Shown in pieces: positions 16,768 to 25,208 of a DNA stretch of 64,000 nucleotides. Both the position numbers and the translations under genes were made by a program. The stretch's first letter is position 1, and every line of letters starts with the position of its first letter. Under the pieces are notes generated by a model. The model worked only from the letters and a program-made list of their open reading frames with translations, made no database searches and was not told the origin of the DNA. This DNA comes from Fodinibacter luteus (GTDB lineage: Bacteria; Actinomycetota; Actinomycetes; Actinomycetales; Dermatophilaceae): NCBI RefSeq assembly GCF_039541575.1, contig NZ_BAABGM010000003.1, positions 310,001 to 374,000 of the forward strand. The letters are read 5' to 3'.

Positions 16768-17913
16768 TCAGCCGGGGGAGGGGAGGTCGCCCGAGTCGAC
16801 GGCGGCTCGCAGCTCGTCGGTCGCGTCCCAGTCGTTGGCGTGCATGGCCGCGACGACCCGCCCCTCACGCAGCCAGAACGCCCGGAAGACCCGATCGCCC
16901 AGCGAGCCGTGCACGACGACCTCGTCGTCCGCACCGGCGTGGCCGACGTACTCCATGCCGAGGTCGTACTGGTCGGTGAAGAAGTACGGCATCGCGTCGT
17001 AGGACTGCTCCCCACCGACGAGGTTGTGCGCCGCCACCTTCGCCTGGTTGATCGCGGTGTCCCAGTGCTCGACGCGGATCCGACGCCCTAGCACGGGATG
17101 CGCGTGGTTGGCGATGTCGCCCACGGCGAGCACCGACGCGACGCTCGTGCCCCGCTGCGCGTCGACGGTGCGCAGCGCGGCATCCACGAGCACGCCGTCG
17201 TCGACGGCGAGCCCGCCCGACCGGGCGAGCTCGACGCGGGGGGCCACACCGACCCCGGCCACGACGAGGTCGGCCTCCGCGAGGTCCTGCGCCGACACCG
17301 AGGCCCCGAGCCGCAGGTCGACGCCGTGCTCGCGGTGCAGGTCGGCGAACACCTGCGCGACCGTGGGCCCGAGGACCCGCAGCAGCGGCAGCTCGGCCGT
17401 CTCGAAGACGGTGACCGGGCAGCCCGCCTCCCGAGCGGCGGCGGCGACCTCGAGCCCGATCCAGCCCGCCCCGACGACGGCGACGCGACCTCCGGACCCG
17501 AAGGCCTCCTTGAGCCGGTCACTGTCCTCGATCGTGCGCAGGTACGCCGTGGGCACCCCGCTCTCCTCGGCGACGGCCAGGCGCCGCGGCTCCGCGCCGG
17601 TCGCGAGCAGCAGTGCGTCGTAGCGCACGTCGCCGCCGGTCGTCGTGACGACGTGGGCGTCGGTGTCCAGGGCCGTCGCCTCGACCCCGAGCCGCAGCTC
17701 GACGTCGTGCTCGGCGTACCAGGCCTGCGGGTGGACGAAGGCGTCGTCGAGCGGGTCGTTGCCGAGCAGGTAGCCCTTGGACAGCGGTGGCCGCTCGTAC
17801 GGCGGGTGCGGCTCGGCGCCGAGGAGCACGACCGGCCCCTCGTACCCCCGCTCGCGCAGCTCGGTCGCGGCGGTGCCGCCGGCCAGCCCGGCTCCGACGA
17901 TGACGATCGACAT
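16768..17913 (-). CDS. FAD-dependent pyridine nucleotide-disulphide oxidoreductase (ferredoxin reductase-like)
   Basis: 381 residues. N-terminal FAD Rossmann motif IVIVGAGLAGGTAATELRERGYEG (3-26), PPYERPPLSKGYLLG typical of ferredoxin/rubredoxin reductases, LLLATGAEPRRL, an NAD-binding motif VAVVGAGWIGLEVAAAAREAG (about 141-161), and a C-terminal SVLAVGDIANH FAD site. ATG 17913 has AGGAGG 7 nt upstream. It would pass electrons from NAD(P)H to a ferredoxin or oxygenase; no partner gene is adjacent. Divergent from ask across a 273-bp gap. Confidence 0.9.
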   Translation of the reverse strand: MSIVIVGAGLAGGTAATELRERGYEGPVVLLGAEPHPPYERPPLSKGYLLGNDPLDDAFVHPQAWYAEHDVELRLGVEATALDTDAHVVTTTGGDVRYDALLLATGAEPRRLAVAEESGVPTAYLRTIEDSDRLKEAFGSGGRVAVVGAGWIGLEVAAAAREAGCPVTVFETAELPLLRVLGPTVAQVFADLHREHGVDLRLGASVSAQDLAEADLVVAGVGVAPRVELARSGGLAVDDGVLVDAALRTVDAQRGTSVASVLAVGDIANHAHPVLGRRIRVEHWDTAINQAKVAAHNLVGGEQSYDAMPYFFTDQYDLGMEYVGHAGADDEVVVHGSLGDRVFRAFWLREGRVVAAMHANDWDATDELRAAVDSGDLPSPG

Positions 17914-17996
17914 GGGACCTCCTCGGGTGGGTGCCCGCGACGTTACGCCCGAGCAGCCCCCGACCGGCCCCGAAGACCCGCGCAGAGTCCGGACCT

Positions 17997-18057
17997 CGTG
18001 CGACTTCCGCGCGGTTCCTCGGCGAAGGGGGCGTGCAATCCGCACCCAAGTCGCACG
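17997..18057. promoter_or_regulatory. 10-bp inverted repeat in the reductase/ask divergent region
   Basis: CGTGCGACTT (17997-18006) and AAGTCGCACG (18048-18057) are perfect inverted copies 41 nt apart, a spacing compatible with a dimer pair or DNA loop. A TAGAGT -10-like box for ask follows at 18130-18135. The facing octamer pair GGATGCCG/CGGCATCC lies at 18077-18098. No regulator is identified. Confidence 0.4.
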
Positions 18058-18186
18058 ACGTCGCAGGTGGGAGGTGGGATGCCGGGGGGCCGGCATCCGG
18101 GCGGCAGGTCCGGTCCGTGGACGGCCGGTTAGAGTGGCCCGAGCCACCGACCACTGGCCATCGACCCATCGTCACGGGAGCAGCGC

Positions 18187-19461
18187 GTGCCCATCGTCGT
18201 CCAGAAGTACGGCGGATCGTCCCTGGCCGACGCCGAGAGCATCAAGCGGGTCGCCCGGCGCATCGCGGACACGAAGAAGACCGGGAACGACGTCGTCGTC
18301 GCCGTCTCGGCGATGGGCGACACGACCGACGAGCTGCTCGACCTGGCCCAGGAGGTCAGCCCGGTCCCGCCGCCGCGCGAGCTCGACATGCTCATGACCG
18401 CCGGGGAGCGCATCTCGATGGCGCTCGTCGCGATGGCGATCTCCGACCTCGGCTACAGCGCCCGCTCCTTCACCGGCAGCCAGGCCGGCGTCATCACCGA
18501 CGGCGTGCACGGCAAGGCCAAGATCATCGACGTCACCCCGGGACGGATCACCGAGGCCCTCGGCAAGGGGCACATCGTCATCGTCGCCGGGTTCCAGGGC
18601 GTCAGCCAGGGCACCAAGGAGATCACCACCCTCGGCCGCGGGGGCACCGACACCACCGCCGTCGCCCTCGCCGCGGCCCTGCGCGCCGACGTGTGCGAGA
18701 TCTACACCGACGTCGACGGCGTCTTCACCGCCGACCCGCGCATCGTCCCGAGCGCCCGCAAGATCGAGCGCATCACGAACGAGGAGATGCTCGAGCTCGC
18801 GGCCTCCGGGTCCAAGGTGCTGCACCTGCGCAGCGTCGAGTACGCCCGGCGCTTCGACATCCCCATCCACGTGCGGTCGTCGTTCTCGCAGAAGACGGGC
18901 ACGATCGTCACGGACCAGCCAGGACCCGAAGGAGACGCCGTGGAAGCACCGATCATCGCCGGAGTCGCCCACGACCGCAGCGAGGCGAAGGTGACCGTCG
19001 TCGGGGTGCCGGACCGCACCGGGATGGCCGCCCAGATCTTCGAGGCGGTGACCCTGGCCCAGATCAACATCGACATGATCGTCCAGAACGTCTCGGCCAC
19101 CGACACCGGGCTCACCGACATCTCGTTCACCCTGCCCAAGGCCGACGGCCCGGCCGCGGTGGAGTCGCTCCAGCGGATCCAGGACGAGGTCGGCTTCACC
19201 GCCATCCAGTACGACGACCAGATCGGCAAGCTCTCGCTCGTCGGGGCGGGCATGCGCTCCAACCCCGGCGTGTCCGCGACCTTCTTCAAGGCCCTCGCGA
19301 ACGCCGGCGTCAACATCGAGATGATCTCCACCTCCGAGATCCGCATCTCCGTCATCACCCGCGACGACCTCCTCGACGACGCCGTGCGCGCCGTCCACAC
19401 CGCGTTCGGGCTGGACTCCAGCGAGGGAGAGGCGGTCGTCTACGGGGGCACCGGCCGCTGA
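18187..19461 (+). CDS. lysC: aspartate kinase, alpha and internal beta subunit
   Basis: 424 residues. Kinase domain: IVVQKYGGSSLADAESIKRVARRI (KYGGSS), VVAVSAMGDTTDELL, GRGGTDTTAVALAAAL and YTDVDGVFTADPRIV; then two ACT domains from about residue 265 (VVGVPDRTGMAAQIFEAV, IEMISTSEIRISVI). First step of the lysine/threonine/methionine/DAP pathway. An in-frame GTG at 18940 (codon 252) has GAAGGAG 5 nt upstream and would give a 173-residue ACT-only beta subunit, as in Corynebacterium lysC. The downstream asd-like gene starts 1 bp after the stop. Confidence 0.95.
   Translation: MPIVVQKYGGSSLADAESIKRVARRIADTKKTGNDVVVAVSAMGDTTDELLDLAQEVSPVPPPRELDMLMTAGERISMALVAMAISDLGYSARSFTGSQAGVITDGVHGKAKIIDVTPGRITEALGKGHIVIVAGFQGVSQGTKEITTLGRGGTDTTAVALAAALRADVCEIYTDVDGVFTADPRIVPSARKIERITNEEMLELAASGSKVLHLRSVEYARRFDIPIHVRSSFSQKTGTIVTDQPGPEGDAVEAPIIAGVAHDRSEAKVTVVGVPDRTGMAAQIFEAVTLAQINIDMIVQNVSATDTGLTDISFTLPKADGPAAVESLQRIQDEVGFTAIQYDDQIGKLSLVGAGMRSNPGVSATFFKALANAGVNIEMISTSEIRISVITRDDLLDDAVRAVHTAFGLDSSEGEAVVYGGTGR
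18940..19461 (+). CDS. aspartate kinase beta subunit (internal in-frame start)
   Basis: Shine-Dalgarno GAAGGAG at 18928-18934 precedes GTG GAA GCA CCG at 18940, inside lysC and in the same frame. The product, starting MEAPIIAGVAHDRSEAKVTVVGV, contains only the regulatory ACT domains. Such alpha2-beta2 kinases are established in Corynebacterium and Bacillus; here it is inferred from the ribosome site and position. Confidence 0.6.
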   Translation: MEAPIIAGVAHDRSEAKVTVVGVPDRTGMAAQIFEAVTLAQINIDMIVQNVSATDTGLTDISFTLPKADGPAAVESLQRIQDEVGFTAIQYDDQIGKLSLVGAGMRSNPGVSATFFKALANAGVNIEMISTSEIRISVITRDDLLDDAVRAVHTAFGLDSSEGEAVVYGGTGR

Positions 19462-19462
19462 C

Positions 19463-20581
19463 GTGGCACCCACAGCGAAGGGGAACCCGGGGGGCGGGCT
19501 GCCGACCCTCGCCGTCGTCGGCGTCACGGGCGCGGTCGGCAAGGTCGTGCTCGAGGTGCTCCCCGTGCGGCACTCGCACTGGGGCCAGGTGCGCCTCGCC
19601 GCCGGCGCCGAGGACGTCGGTGCGGTGCTCGACGTCGCGGGGCTCGACGTCGTCGTCGAGCCCCTGACGCCGGAGTTCTTCGACGGCATCGACGTCGCGA
19701 TCTTCGACATCCCACCGTCGATCGCCCGCGAGTGGGTCGAGCTCGCGGCCTCCCGGGGGGTCGTCGCCATCGACAACAGCACGGTGTTCCGCACCGCGCC
19801 CGACGTGCCGCTCGTCGTCCCCGAGGTCAACCCGCTCAAGATCGCCGACCGCCCGCGCGGCATCATCGCCAACCCCGGCGCCACGGTCATGACGATGATC
19901 GACGCCCTCGCGGCGCTCCACGCCGGCTGGGAGCTCACCGACCTCGTCGTCACGACGCTCCAGGCCGCGTCCGGGCTGGGTCGCGCCGGCATCAACCGGC
20001 TGCGGGCCGAGCTCGACGTCGTCCACGGCCAGGACCACCTCGGCACCCGGCCGGGTGACGTCCGGCGGCTCATCGAGCACGAGCTCGGCGAGTCCCCGTT
20101 CCCGGCGCCGCTCGCGCTCAACGTCGTGCCCTTCGTCGGCCACCACGTCGGCGGCGGCTGGACGTCCGAGGAGGTCAAGGTCCGCGACGAGACGCGCAAG
20201 ATCCTCGACATCCCGGACCTGCGGGTCTCGGCGACGTGCGTGCGGGTGCCCGTCGTGTCGTCGCACTCGGTCACCGTGCACGCGACCTTCGCCCGCAAGG
20301 TGCGCGTCGAGGAGGCCCGGCAGGCGCTCATCGAGGCCCCCGCCGTCGTCGTGCTCGACGACCCCGACGAGCCCGAGTTCCCCACCCCGAACGACGTCGT
20401 CGGCGCCGACCCCCGCTTCGCCGGGCGGATCCGGCAGTGGCCCGAGGCCCCGACGACCCTCGACCTGTTCATGAGCGGTGACAACCTGCGCAAGGGCGCC
20501 GCCCTCAACATGGTCCAGACGGCCGAGCTCGTCGCCCGCGAGCTCGCCGGCGAGGACGCAGACCGGATGCCGGGCGGCTGA
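19463..20581 (+). CDS. aspartate-semialdehyde dehydrogenase homologue lacking the catalytic cysteine
   Basis: 372 residues with the Asd layout: VVGVTGAVGKVVLEVL nucleotide-binding start, FDIPPSIAREW, AIDNSTVFR, VPEVNPLKI, IIANPGATVMTM, LQAASGLGRAGI, RVPVVSSHSVTV, and DNLRKGAALNMVQTAELV at the end. The invariant Asn-Cys pair of the active site (usually NPNCTT) is Gly139-Ala140 here (GGC GCC, clean sequence with no frameshift), so the acyl-enzyme cannot form. The histidine in the later motif is kept. It directly follows lysC, where the active Asd gene normally sits. It may be a degenerate paralogue, a regulatory partner or a new activity; a true asd would then have to be elsewhere. Confidence 0.85.
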   Translation: MAPTAKGNPGGGLPTLAVVGVTGAVGKVVLEVLPVRHSHWGQVRLAAGAEDVGAVLDVAGLDVVVEPLTPEFFDGIDVAIFDIPPSIAREWVELAASRGVVAIDNSTVFRTAPDVPLVVPEVNPLKIADRPRGIIANPGATVMTMIDALAALHAGWELTDLVVTTLQAASGLGRAGINRLRAELDVVHGQDHLGTRPGDVRRLIEHELGESPFPAPLALNVVPFVGHHVGGGWTSEEVKVRDETRKILDIPDLRVSATCVRVPVVSSHSVTVHATFARKVRVEEARQALIEAPAVVVLDDPDEPEFPTPNDVVGADPRFAGRIRQWPEAPTTLDLFMSGDNLRKGAALNMVQTAELVARELAGEDADRMPGG

Positions 20582-20700
20582 CCGGGCGCGTCCCCGACGC
20601 GCAACAATGGAGCCACCGCACGACCGCCACTGCACGACAGCGACCACCGCACGACCGCCACCACCGCACCACCGCCACCACCGCACCGCAGGAGCGCACC

Positions 20701-21900
20701 ATGACCGTCCGCACCGTCGCCATGCTCACCGCCGGCGGGCTCGCCCCGTGCCTGTCCTCCGCCGTCGGCGGGCTCATCGAGCGATACACCGAGATCGCCC
20801 CCGACGTGCGGATCATCGCCTACACGAACGGGTACGCCGGCCTGCTCCAGGGCGAGTACGTCGAGGTGACCCCCGAGGTGCGCGCCAGGGCCCACCTGCT
20901 CCACGGCTTCGGCGGCTCCCCGATCGGCAACAGCCGGGTCAAGCTGACCAACGTCGCGGACTGCGTCCGGCGCGGGCTCGTGCAGGAGGGCCAGGACCCC
21001 CTCCACGTCGCGGCCGAGCAGCTGACCGCCGACGGCGTCGACGTCCTGCACACCATCGGCGGGGACGACACGAACACGACCGCCGCCGACCTCGCGGCCT
21101 ACCTCCACGAGAACGACTACGAGCTGACCGTCGTCGGCCTCCCCAAGACCGTCGACAACGACATCATCCCGATCCGCCAGTCCCTCGGCGCCTGGACCGC
21201 CGCCGCCCAGGGGTCGGTCTTCGCGCAGAACATCATCGCCGAGCACTCCTCGAACCCCAGGATGCTCATCGTCCACGAGGTCATGGGGCGGCACTGCGGC
21301 TGGCTCACCGCCGCCACCGCCGAGGCCTACCACCTGTGGGTCGCCGAGCAGGACTTCGTGCCGGCGATCGGCAACGACCCGCGCCGCTGGGACGTCCACG
21401 CGGTCTTCGTCCCGGAGATGCCGCTCGACCTGCACGCCGAGGCCGACCGCCTGCGTGCCGTCATGGACGACATCGGCTGCGTCAACATCTTCCTGTCCGA
21501 GGGCGCGGGTGTCTCCGAGGTCGTCGCCGAGCTCGAGGCCGCCGGCCAGGACGTGCCGAAGGACCCGTTCGGCCACGTCCAGCTCGACAAGGTCAACCCC
21601 GGTGCGTGGTTCGCCAAGCAGTTCGCCGAGCTGCTCGGCGCGGAGAAGACGATGGTCCAGAAGTCGGGCTACTTCTCCCGCTCCGCGGCCGCGAACGAGC
21701 GCGACCTCGCCCTCATCAAGGAGTGCACCGACCTCGCCGTCGACTGCGCCCTGCGCGGCGAGCCGGGCGTCGTCGGCCACGACGAGGAGCGTGGCGACGC
21801 CCTGCGCGCCATCGAGTTCCCGCGGATCAAGGGCGGCAAGGCCTTCGACACCTCGGTGCCGTGGTTCCGCGACCTGCTCGACTCCATCGGCCAAGCCTGA
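20701..21900 (+). CDS. pyrophosphate-dependent 6-phosphofructokinase
   Basis: 399 residues. Substrate motifs: MLTAGGLAPCLSSAVGG, GGSPIGNSR, TIGGDDTNTTAAD (Gly120-Gly-Asp-Asp, where the Asp after GGD excludes ATP and marks PPi users), LPKTVDNDIIPI (the PPi-type PKTVDND) and EVMGRHCGWLTAATA. It interconverts fructose 6-phosphate and fructose 1,6-bisphosphate with PPi. ATG 20701 has AGGAG 7 nt upstream. The 119 bp before it is a low-complexity run of ACCGCC/ACCGCAC units without other features. Confidence 0.9.
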   Translation: MTVRTVAMLTAGGLAPCLSSAVGGLIERYTEIAPDVRIIAYTNGYAGLLQGEYVEVTPEVRARAHLLHGFGGSPIGNSRVKLTNVADCVRRGLVQEGQDPLHVAAEQLTADGVDVLHTIGGDDTNTTAADLAAYLHENDYELTVVGLPKTVDNDIIPIRQSLGAWTAAAQGSVFAQNIIAEHSSNPRMLIVHEVMGRHCGWLTAATAEAYHLWVAEQDFVPAIGNDPRRWDVHAVFVPEMPLDLHAEADRLRAVMDDIGCVNIFLSEGAGVSEVVAELEAAGQDVPKDPFGHVQLDKVNPGAWFAKQFAELLGAEKTMVQKSGYFSRSAAANERDLALIKECTDLAVDCALRGEPGVVGHDEERGDALRAIEFPRIKGGKAFDTSVPWFRDLLDSIGQA

Positions 21901-21915
21901 CGAGGTCCCACGGCC

Positions 21916-22131
21916 GTGGTCGACGCCTGGTGGGTCGCGGTGGCCGTCTACGCCCTGCTCCTCGTCGGCCAGAGGCTGTGGCGCGCCCGGTCGTGGGTGC
22001 CGCCGGAGTGGCCCGAGGCCGACTACGGCTGGAAGGTGACCCACCTGTTCTGGGTGCCGTTCCACGTGCTCGACGTCGTCTTCGGGGTGCCGCTCGTCTT
22101 CGCCGTCATCATCGCCTTCTTCGCGATCTGA
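21916..22131 (+). CDS. small membrane protein, unknown function
   Basis: 71 residues with two hydrophobic segments (VAVAVYALLLVGQRLW and VVFGVPLVFAVIIAFFAI) joined by a WVPPEWPEADYGWKV loop. GTG 21916 is 15 bp after the PPi-PFK stop, so it is probably co-transcribed. No family recognised. Confidence 0.6.
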   Translation: MVDAWWVAVAVYALLLVGQRLWRARSWVPPEWPEADYGWKVTHLFWVPFHVLDVVFGVPLVFAVIIAFFAI

Positions 22132-22168
22132 CGACCCACGCAGCCCCGAGGCGCGGCAGGATGGCGCC

Positions 22169-23842
22169 GTGCTGCCCGACCTGTTCCTGACGCCCGACGA
22201 GCGCGACAACCCGCACACCCGGATCGACGCGCACCACGCCGACGGCGTCGCGTGGAGCACCGGCAACGACGTGCGCCCCGTCGTGCACGGCCGGCCGTAC
22301 TTCGCCGAGCTCCACGAGCGGGTCGAGGCCATGGGCGAGGGCGACCTGCTGCTCTTCGCGGACTGGCGGGGTGACCCCGACCAGCTGCTCACGGACGACC
22401 CGGCATCCACGGTGTCGGCGACGTTCGCTGCCGCCGCGCGACGCGGGGTCGACGTCCGCGGTCTGCTGTGGCGCTCGCACTGGTCGAAGATCGGCTTCCA
22501 CGCCGAGAAGGCGCGTCTGCTCGGGGTCGAGATCGACGAGGCGGGCGGGCAGTGCCTGCGCGACATGCGGGTGCGCACCGCCGGGTCGCACCACCAGAAG
22601 ATCGTCGTGCTGCGGCACCGCGACGACCCGTCGCGGGACATCGCCTACCTCGGCGGGATCGACCTGTGTCACAGCCGGCGCGACGGCATCGAGCACGAGG
22701 GTGACCGCCAGGTCATCGCCATGCCGCAGGCCTTCGGACCGCGTCCCCCGTGGCACGACGTGCACATCGCCGTCCGGGGCCCGGCGGTCTTCGACGTCGA
22801 GACGGTCTTCCGGGAGCGGTGGGAGGACTCCACGCCACTCACCCTCAACCCGGGGCGGCTGCTGTCGAGCCTGAGCCAGGGCGAGGACCTCACGCCCCGC
22901 CCGCTGCCCGAGCAGGCCCCGCCGCCTCCCTCGCCCGACGGCGCCCGCGAGGCGGTGCAGATCCTGCGCACCTACCCGGCGATCCTGCCCAAGGGCTACG
23001 ACTTCGCCCCGCAGGGGGAACGCAGCGTCGCCCACGGCAACACCAAGGCGGTCCGGCACGCCCGGCGGCTCATCTACCTCGAGGACCAGTACCTCTGGTC
23101 GCGTGAGGTCGGGCGGCACTTCGGCGACGCGCTGCGCGAGAACCCGGGGCTGCGGCTCATCGCCGTCATCCCGATGGTTCCCGACGTCGACGGAGCCGTC
23201 TCGATGCCGCCCCAGCTCTACGGGCGCCAGCTCGCGATGGACGAGCTGCTCGACGCCGGCGGCGACCGCGTCGCGGTGTACGGGCTGACGAGCGAGGCCG
23301 GGTACCCCGTCTACGTCCACTCCAAGGTGTGCGTCATCGACGACGTGTGGGCGAGCGTCGGGTCGGACAACTTCAACCGCCGCTCGTGGACGAGCGACTC
23401 GGAGATCGCGGCGGCGATCCAGGACGTGCGGGTGGAGGACCGGGAGGGGTCAGCGCCGCGCGACGTCTTCGCCCTGCGGATCCGCCGCGAGCTCGTGGGC
23501 GAGCACGTCGGGATCCACCCCGACGACGTGCCCGACGACCACGACGAGCTGTGGGACCTCATGGCCGCCTCCGCGCAGGCCCTCGACGCGTGGTACGCGG
23601 GCGGGGCGGCCGGGCGTCGTCACCGACGACCCCACCTGCCCGGCGCGCCGATGAAGGGCACCTCGGTGCGCTGGCGCCGGCGCGGCCGGGCCTGGACGGG
23701 CCTTGCGGGGACCGAGCGTCCGCCCGGACGGCTGCGCCGGATCGACCCGCCGCAGCTCTCCCGGACCCAGCTGCTCTGGGCCCCGCGGCTGTACGACGTC
23801 TTCGACCCCGACGGCACGGTGCTGCGCGACGACGAGATCTGA
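22169..23842 (+). CDS. phospholipase D-like (cardiolipin synthase-type) protein
   Basis: 557 residues with two PLD repeats: GSHHQKIVVLRHRDDPSRDIAYLGGIDL (about residues 145-172) and YVHSKVCVIDDVWASVGSDNFNRRSW (about 384-409), each with the HxK(x)4D catalytic set; Arg-rich C-terminus (~50 residues). There is no clear signal peptide or membrane segment, unlike classical ClsA. Phosphatidyl transfer or phosphodiester cleavage at a lipid surface is likely. GTG 22169 lacks a good Shine-Dalgarno site. Followed by an inverted octamer pair that may act as terminator. Confidence 0.85.
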   Translation: MLPDLFLTPDERDNPHTRIDAHHADGVAWSTGNDVRPVVHGRPYFAELHERVEAMGEGDLLLFADWRGDPDQLLTDDPASTVSATFAAAARRGVDVRGLLWRSHWSKIGFHAEKARLLGVEIDEAGGQCLRDMRVRTAGSHHQKIVVLRHRDDPSRDIAYLGGIDLCHSRRDGIEHEGDRQVIAMPQAFGPRPPWHDVHIAVRGPAVFDVETVFRERWEDSTPLTLNPGRLLSSLSQGEDLTPRPLPEQAPPPPSPDGAREAVQILRTYPAILPKGYDFAPQGERSVAHGNTKAVRHARRLIYLEDQYLWSREVGRHFGDALRENPGLRLIAVIPMVPDVDGAVSMPPQLYGRQLAMDELLDAGGDRVAVYGLTSEAGYPVYVHSKVCVIDDVWASVGSDNFNRRSWTSDSEIAAAIQDVRVEDREGSAPRDVFALRIRRELVGEHVGIHPDDVPDDHDELWDLMAASAQALDAWYAGGAAGRRHRRPHLPGAPMKGTSVRWRRRGRAWTGLAGTERPPGRLRRIDPPQLSRTQLLWAPRLYDVFDPDGTVLRDDEI

Positions 23843-23849
23843 CGACGTC

Positions 23850-23883
23850 CGGCATCCGCTGCCGGCGCGACGGCTGGATGCCG
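23850..23883 (+). terminator. inverted octamer pair after the PLD gene, weak terminator candidate
   Basis: CGGCATCC (23850-23857) faces GGATGCCG (23876-23883) with an 18-nt GC-rich centre containing a further GCCGGCGC palindrome. Eight to nine base pairs can form just after the PLD stop. Confidence 0.4.
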
Positions 23884-23962
23884 GCGACGGGCACCCGCTG
23901 TGGGAACCTTGGACGAGCCCTTGCGGGAGCACCCGCGCCCCTCGACCCCGGAGGACCCCCGC

Positions 23963-25198
23963 GTGCCCGACGCCCCGGCCACCGACTTCCGACCCGTCAT
24001 CCTCGGCGGCGACATCACGGCGTACAGCCTCGTGCGCACCTTCCACGCCGCCTACGGCGTGCGCCCGCTCGTCGTCAACATGACCGACGGTGGCCCGATC
24101 GGGCTGAGCACCCTGTGCGACCGCGTCTACGTCCCCGGCCTCGAGGACGCCGACGTGTTCGTCGGCGCGCTCGAGAAGGTGGGCCGTGAGCACGCCCGGC
24201 CCGGCGTGCCGCTGCTGCTCGTCGCGGCCGGCGACTGGTACGTGCGGATGATCATCGAGCACAAGGACCACCTGTCCCAGTGGTTCACCATCCCCTACAT
24301 CGACCTCGACCTGCTCGACCGGATCGTGCGCAAGGACGTCTTCTACGGGCTGCTCGACGAGGTGGGGGTGCCCTACCCGCGCACCGTCGTCGTCGACATG
24401 TCCCAGGACCTCGGTGAGGAGCACGACCTGCCCTTCGAGTTCCCCGTCGTCATGAAGCCGGCCGACAGCGCACTGCACCACTACGCGAGGTACCCGGGCA
24501 AGAAGAAGGTCTTCATCCACGAGACCCGCGCCGAGCTCGACACCGCGCTGGCGGCCGTTCGGGCCTCGAACTACGACGGCAACTTCCTCCTCCAGGAGTT
24601 CGTCCCGGGCGACGACACGAACATGCGGGTGCTCACGTGCTACTCCGACCAGCACGGCACGGTGCGCTTCGGCGCCGTCGGCCACGTGCTGCTCGAGGAG
24701 CACCACCCGATGGCGATCGGCAACCCGTGCGTCATCATCAACACCGAGATCGACGCGGTCGTCGAGCAGGCGACGCGCTTCCTCGAGCACGTCGGCTACG
24801 TCGGGTTCTCCAACTTCGACCTCAAGTACGACCGGCGTGACGGCACGCTGAAGTTCTTCGAGATCAACGTGCGCCTCGGCCGGTCGAACTTCTACGTGAC
24901 GGCCGGCGGCAACAACGTGTCGGAGTGGTATGTGCGCGACTGGGTGCGCCACGAGGAGCTCGACGGGGTCGAGATCGCTCGCGGTGAGCACCTGTTCACC
25001 TTCGTGCCGAAGTACGTCATCAAGCGCTACGTCCGGGACCACGCCCTGCGCGACAAGGCCCTCGCCCTCATGCGGGCCGGCCGGTCGAGCGACCCCAACT
25101 GGTACGCCCCCGACCTCACCCTCAAGCGGCGCGCCTACAACATCGCCTACCACGTCAACCAGGTGCGCAAGTTCCGCACGCACTTCGTCGCCCGATGA
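23963..25198 (+). CDS. ATP-grasp carboxylate-amine ligase, probable D-aspartate ligase
   Basis: 411 residues. N-terminal Rossmann part (PVILGGDITAYSLVRTFHAAYG), then an ATP-grasp core: FPVVMKPADSALHHY with the ATP lysine, LLQEFVPGDDTNMRVLTCY, and FFEINVRLGRSNFY with Mg-binding Glu and Asn. This resembles the Enterococcus faecium Asl_fm family that attaches D-Asp to the Lys of peptidoglycan precursors. Start: GTG 23963 has GGAGGA (23950-23955) 7 nt upstream and begins at the conserved fold; the longer in-frame GTG at 23900 has none. It lies 10 bp before an aspartate racemase, as in E. faecium, which supplies the D-substrate. D-Glu as substrate cannot be excluded. Confidence 0.75.
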   Translation: MPDAPATDFRPVILGGDITAYSLVRTFHAAYGVRPLVVNMTDGGPIGLSTLCDRVYVPGLEDADVFVGALEKVGREHARPGVPLLLVAAGDWYVRMIIEHKDHLSQWFTIPYIDLDLLDRIVRKDVFYGLLDEVGVPYPRTVVVDMSQDLGEEHDLPFEFPVVMKPADSALHHYARYPGKKKVFIHETRAELDTALAAVRASNYDGNFLLQEFVPGDDTNMRVLTCYSDQHGTVRFGAVGHVLLEEHHPMAIGNPCVIINTEIDAVVEQATRFLEHVGYVGFSNFDLKYDRRDGTLKFFEINVRLGRSNFYVTAGGNNVSEWYVRDWVRHEELDGVEIARGEHLFTFVPKYVIKRYVRDHALRDKALALMRAGRSSDPNWYAPDLTLKRRAYNIAYHVNQVRKFRTHFVAR

Positions 25199-25208
25199 CG
25201 GCCGCCGG

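Noticed and set aside
18172..22641. Very long minus-strand open frame (about 1,490 codons) opposite ask-asd-PFK-PLD
   Set aside because: High-GC antisense shadow: the plus strand has four recognisable genes with full motifs, and the antisense product has no domain, only biased composition.
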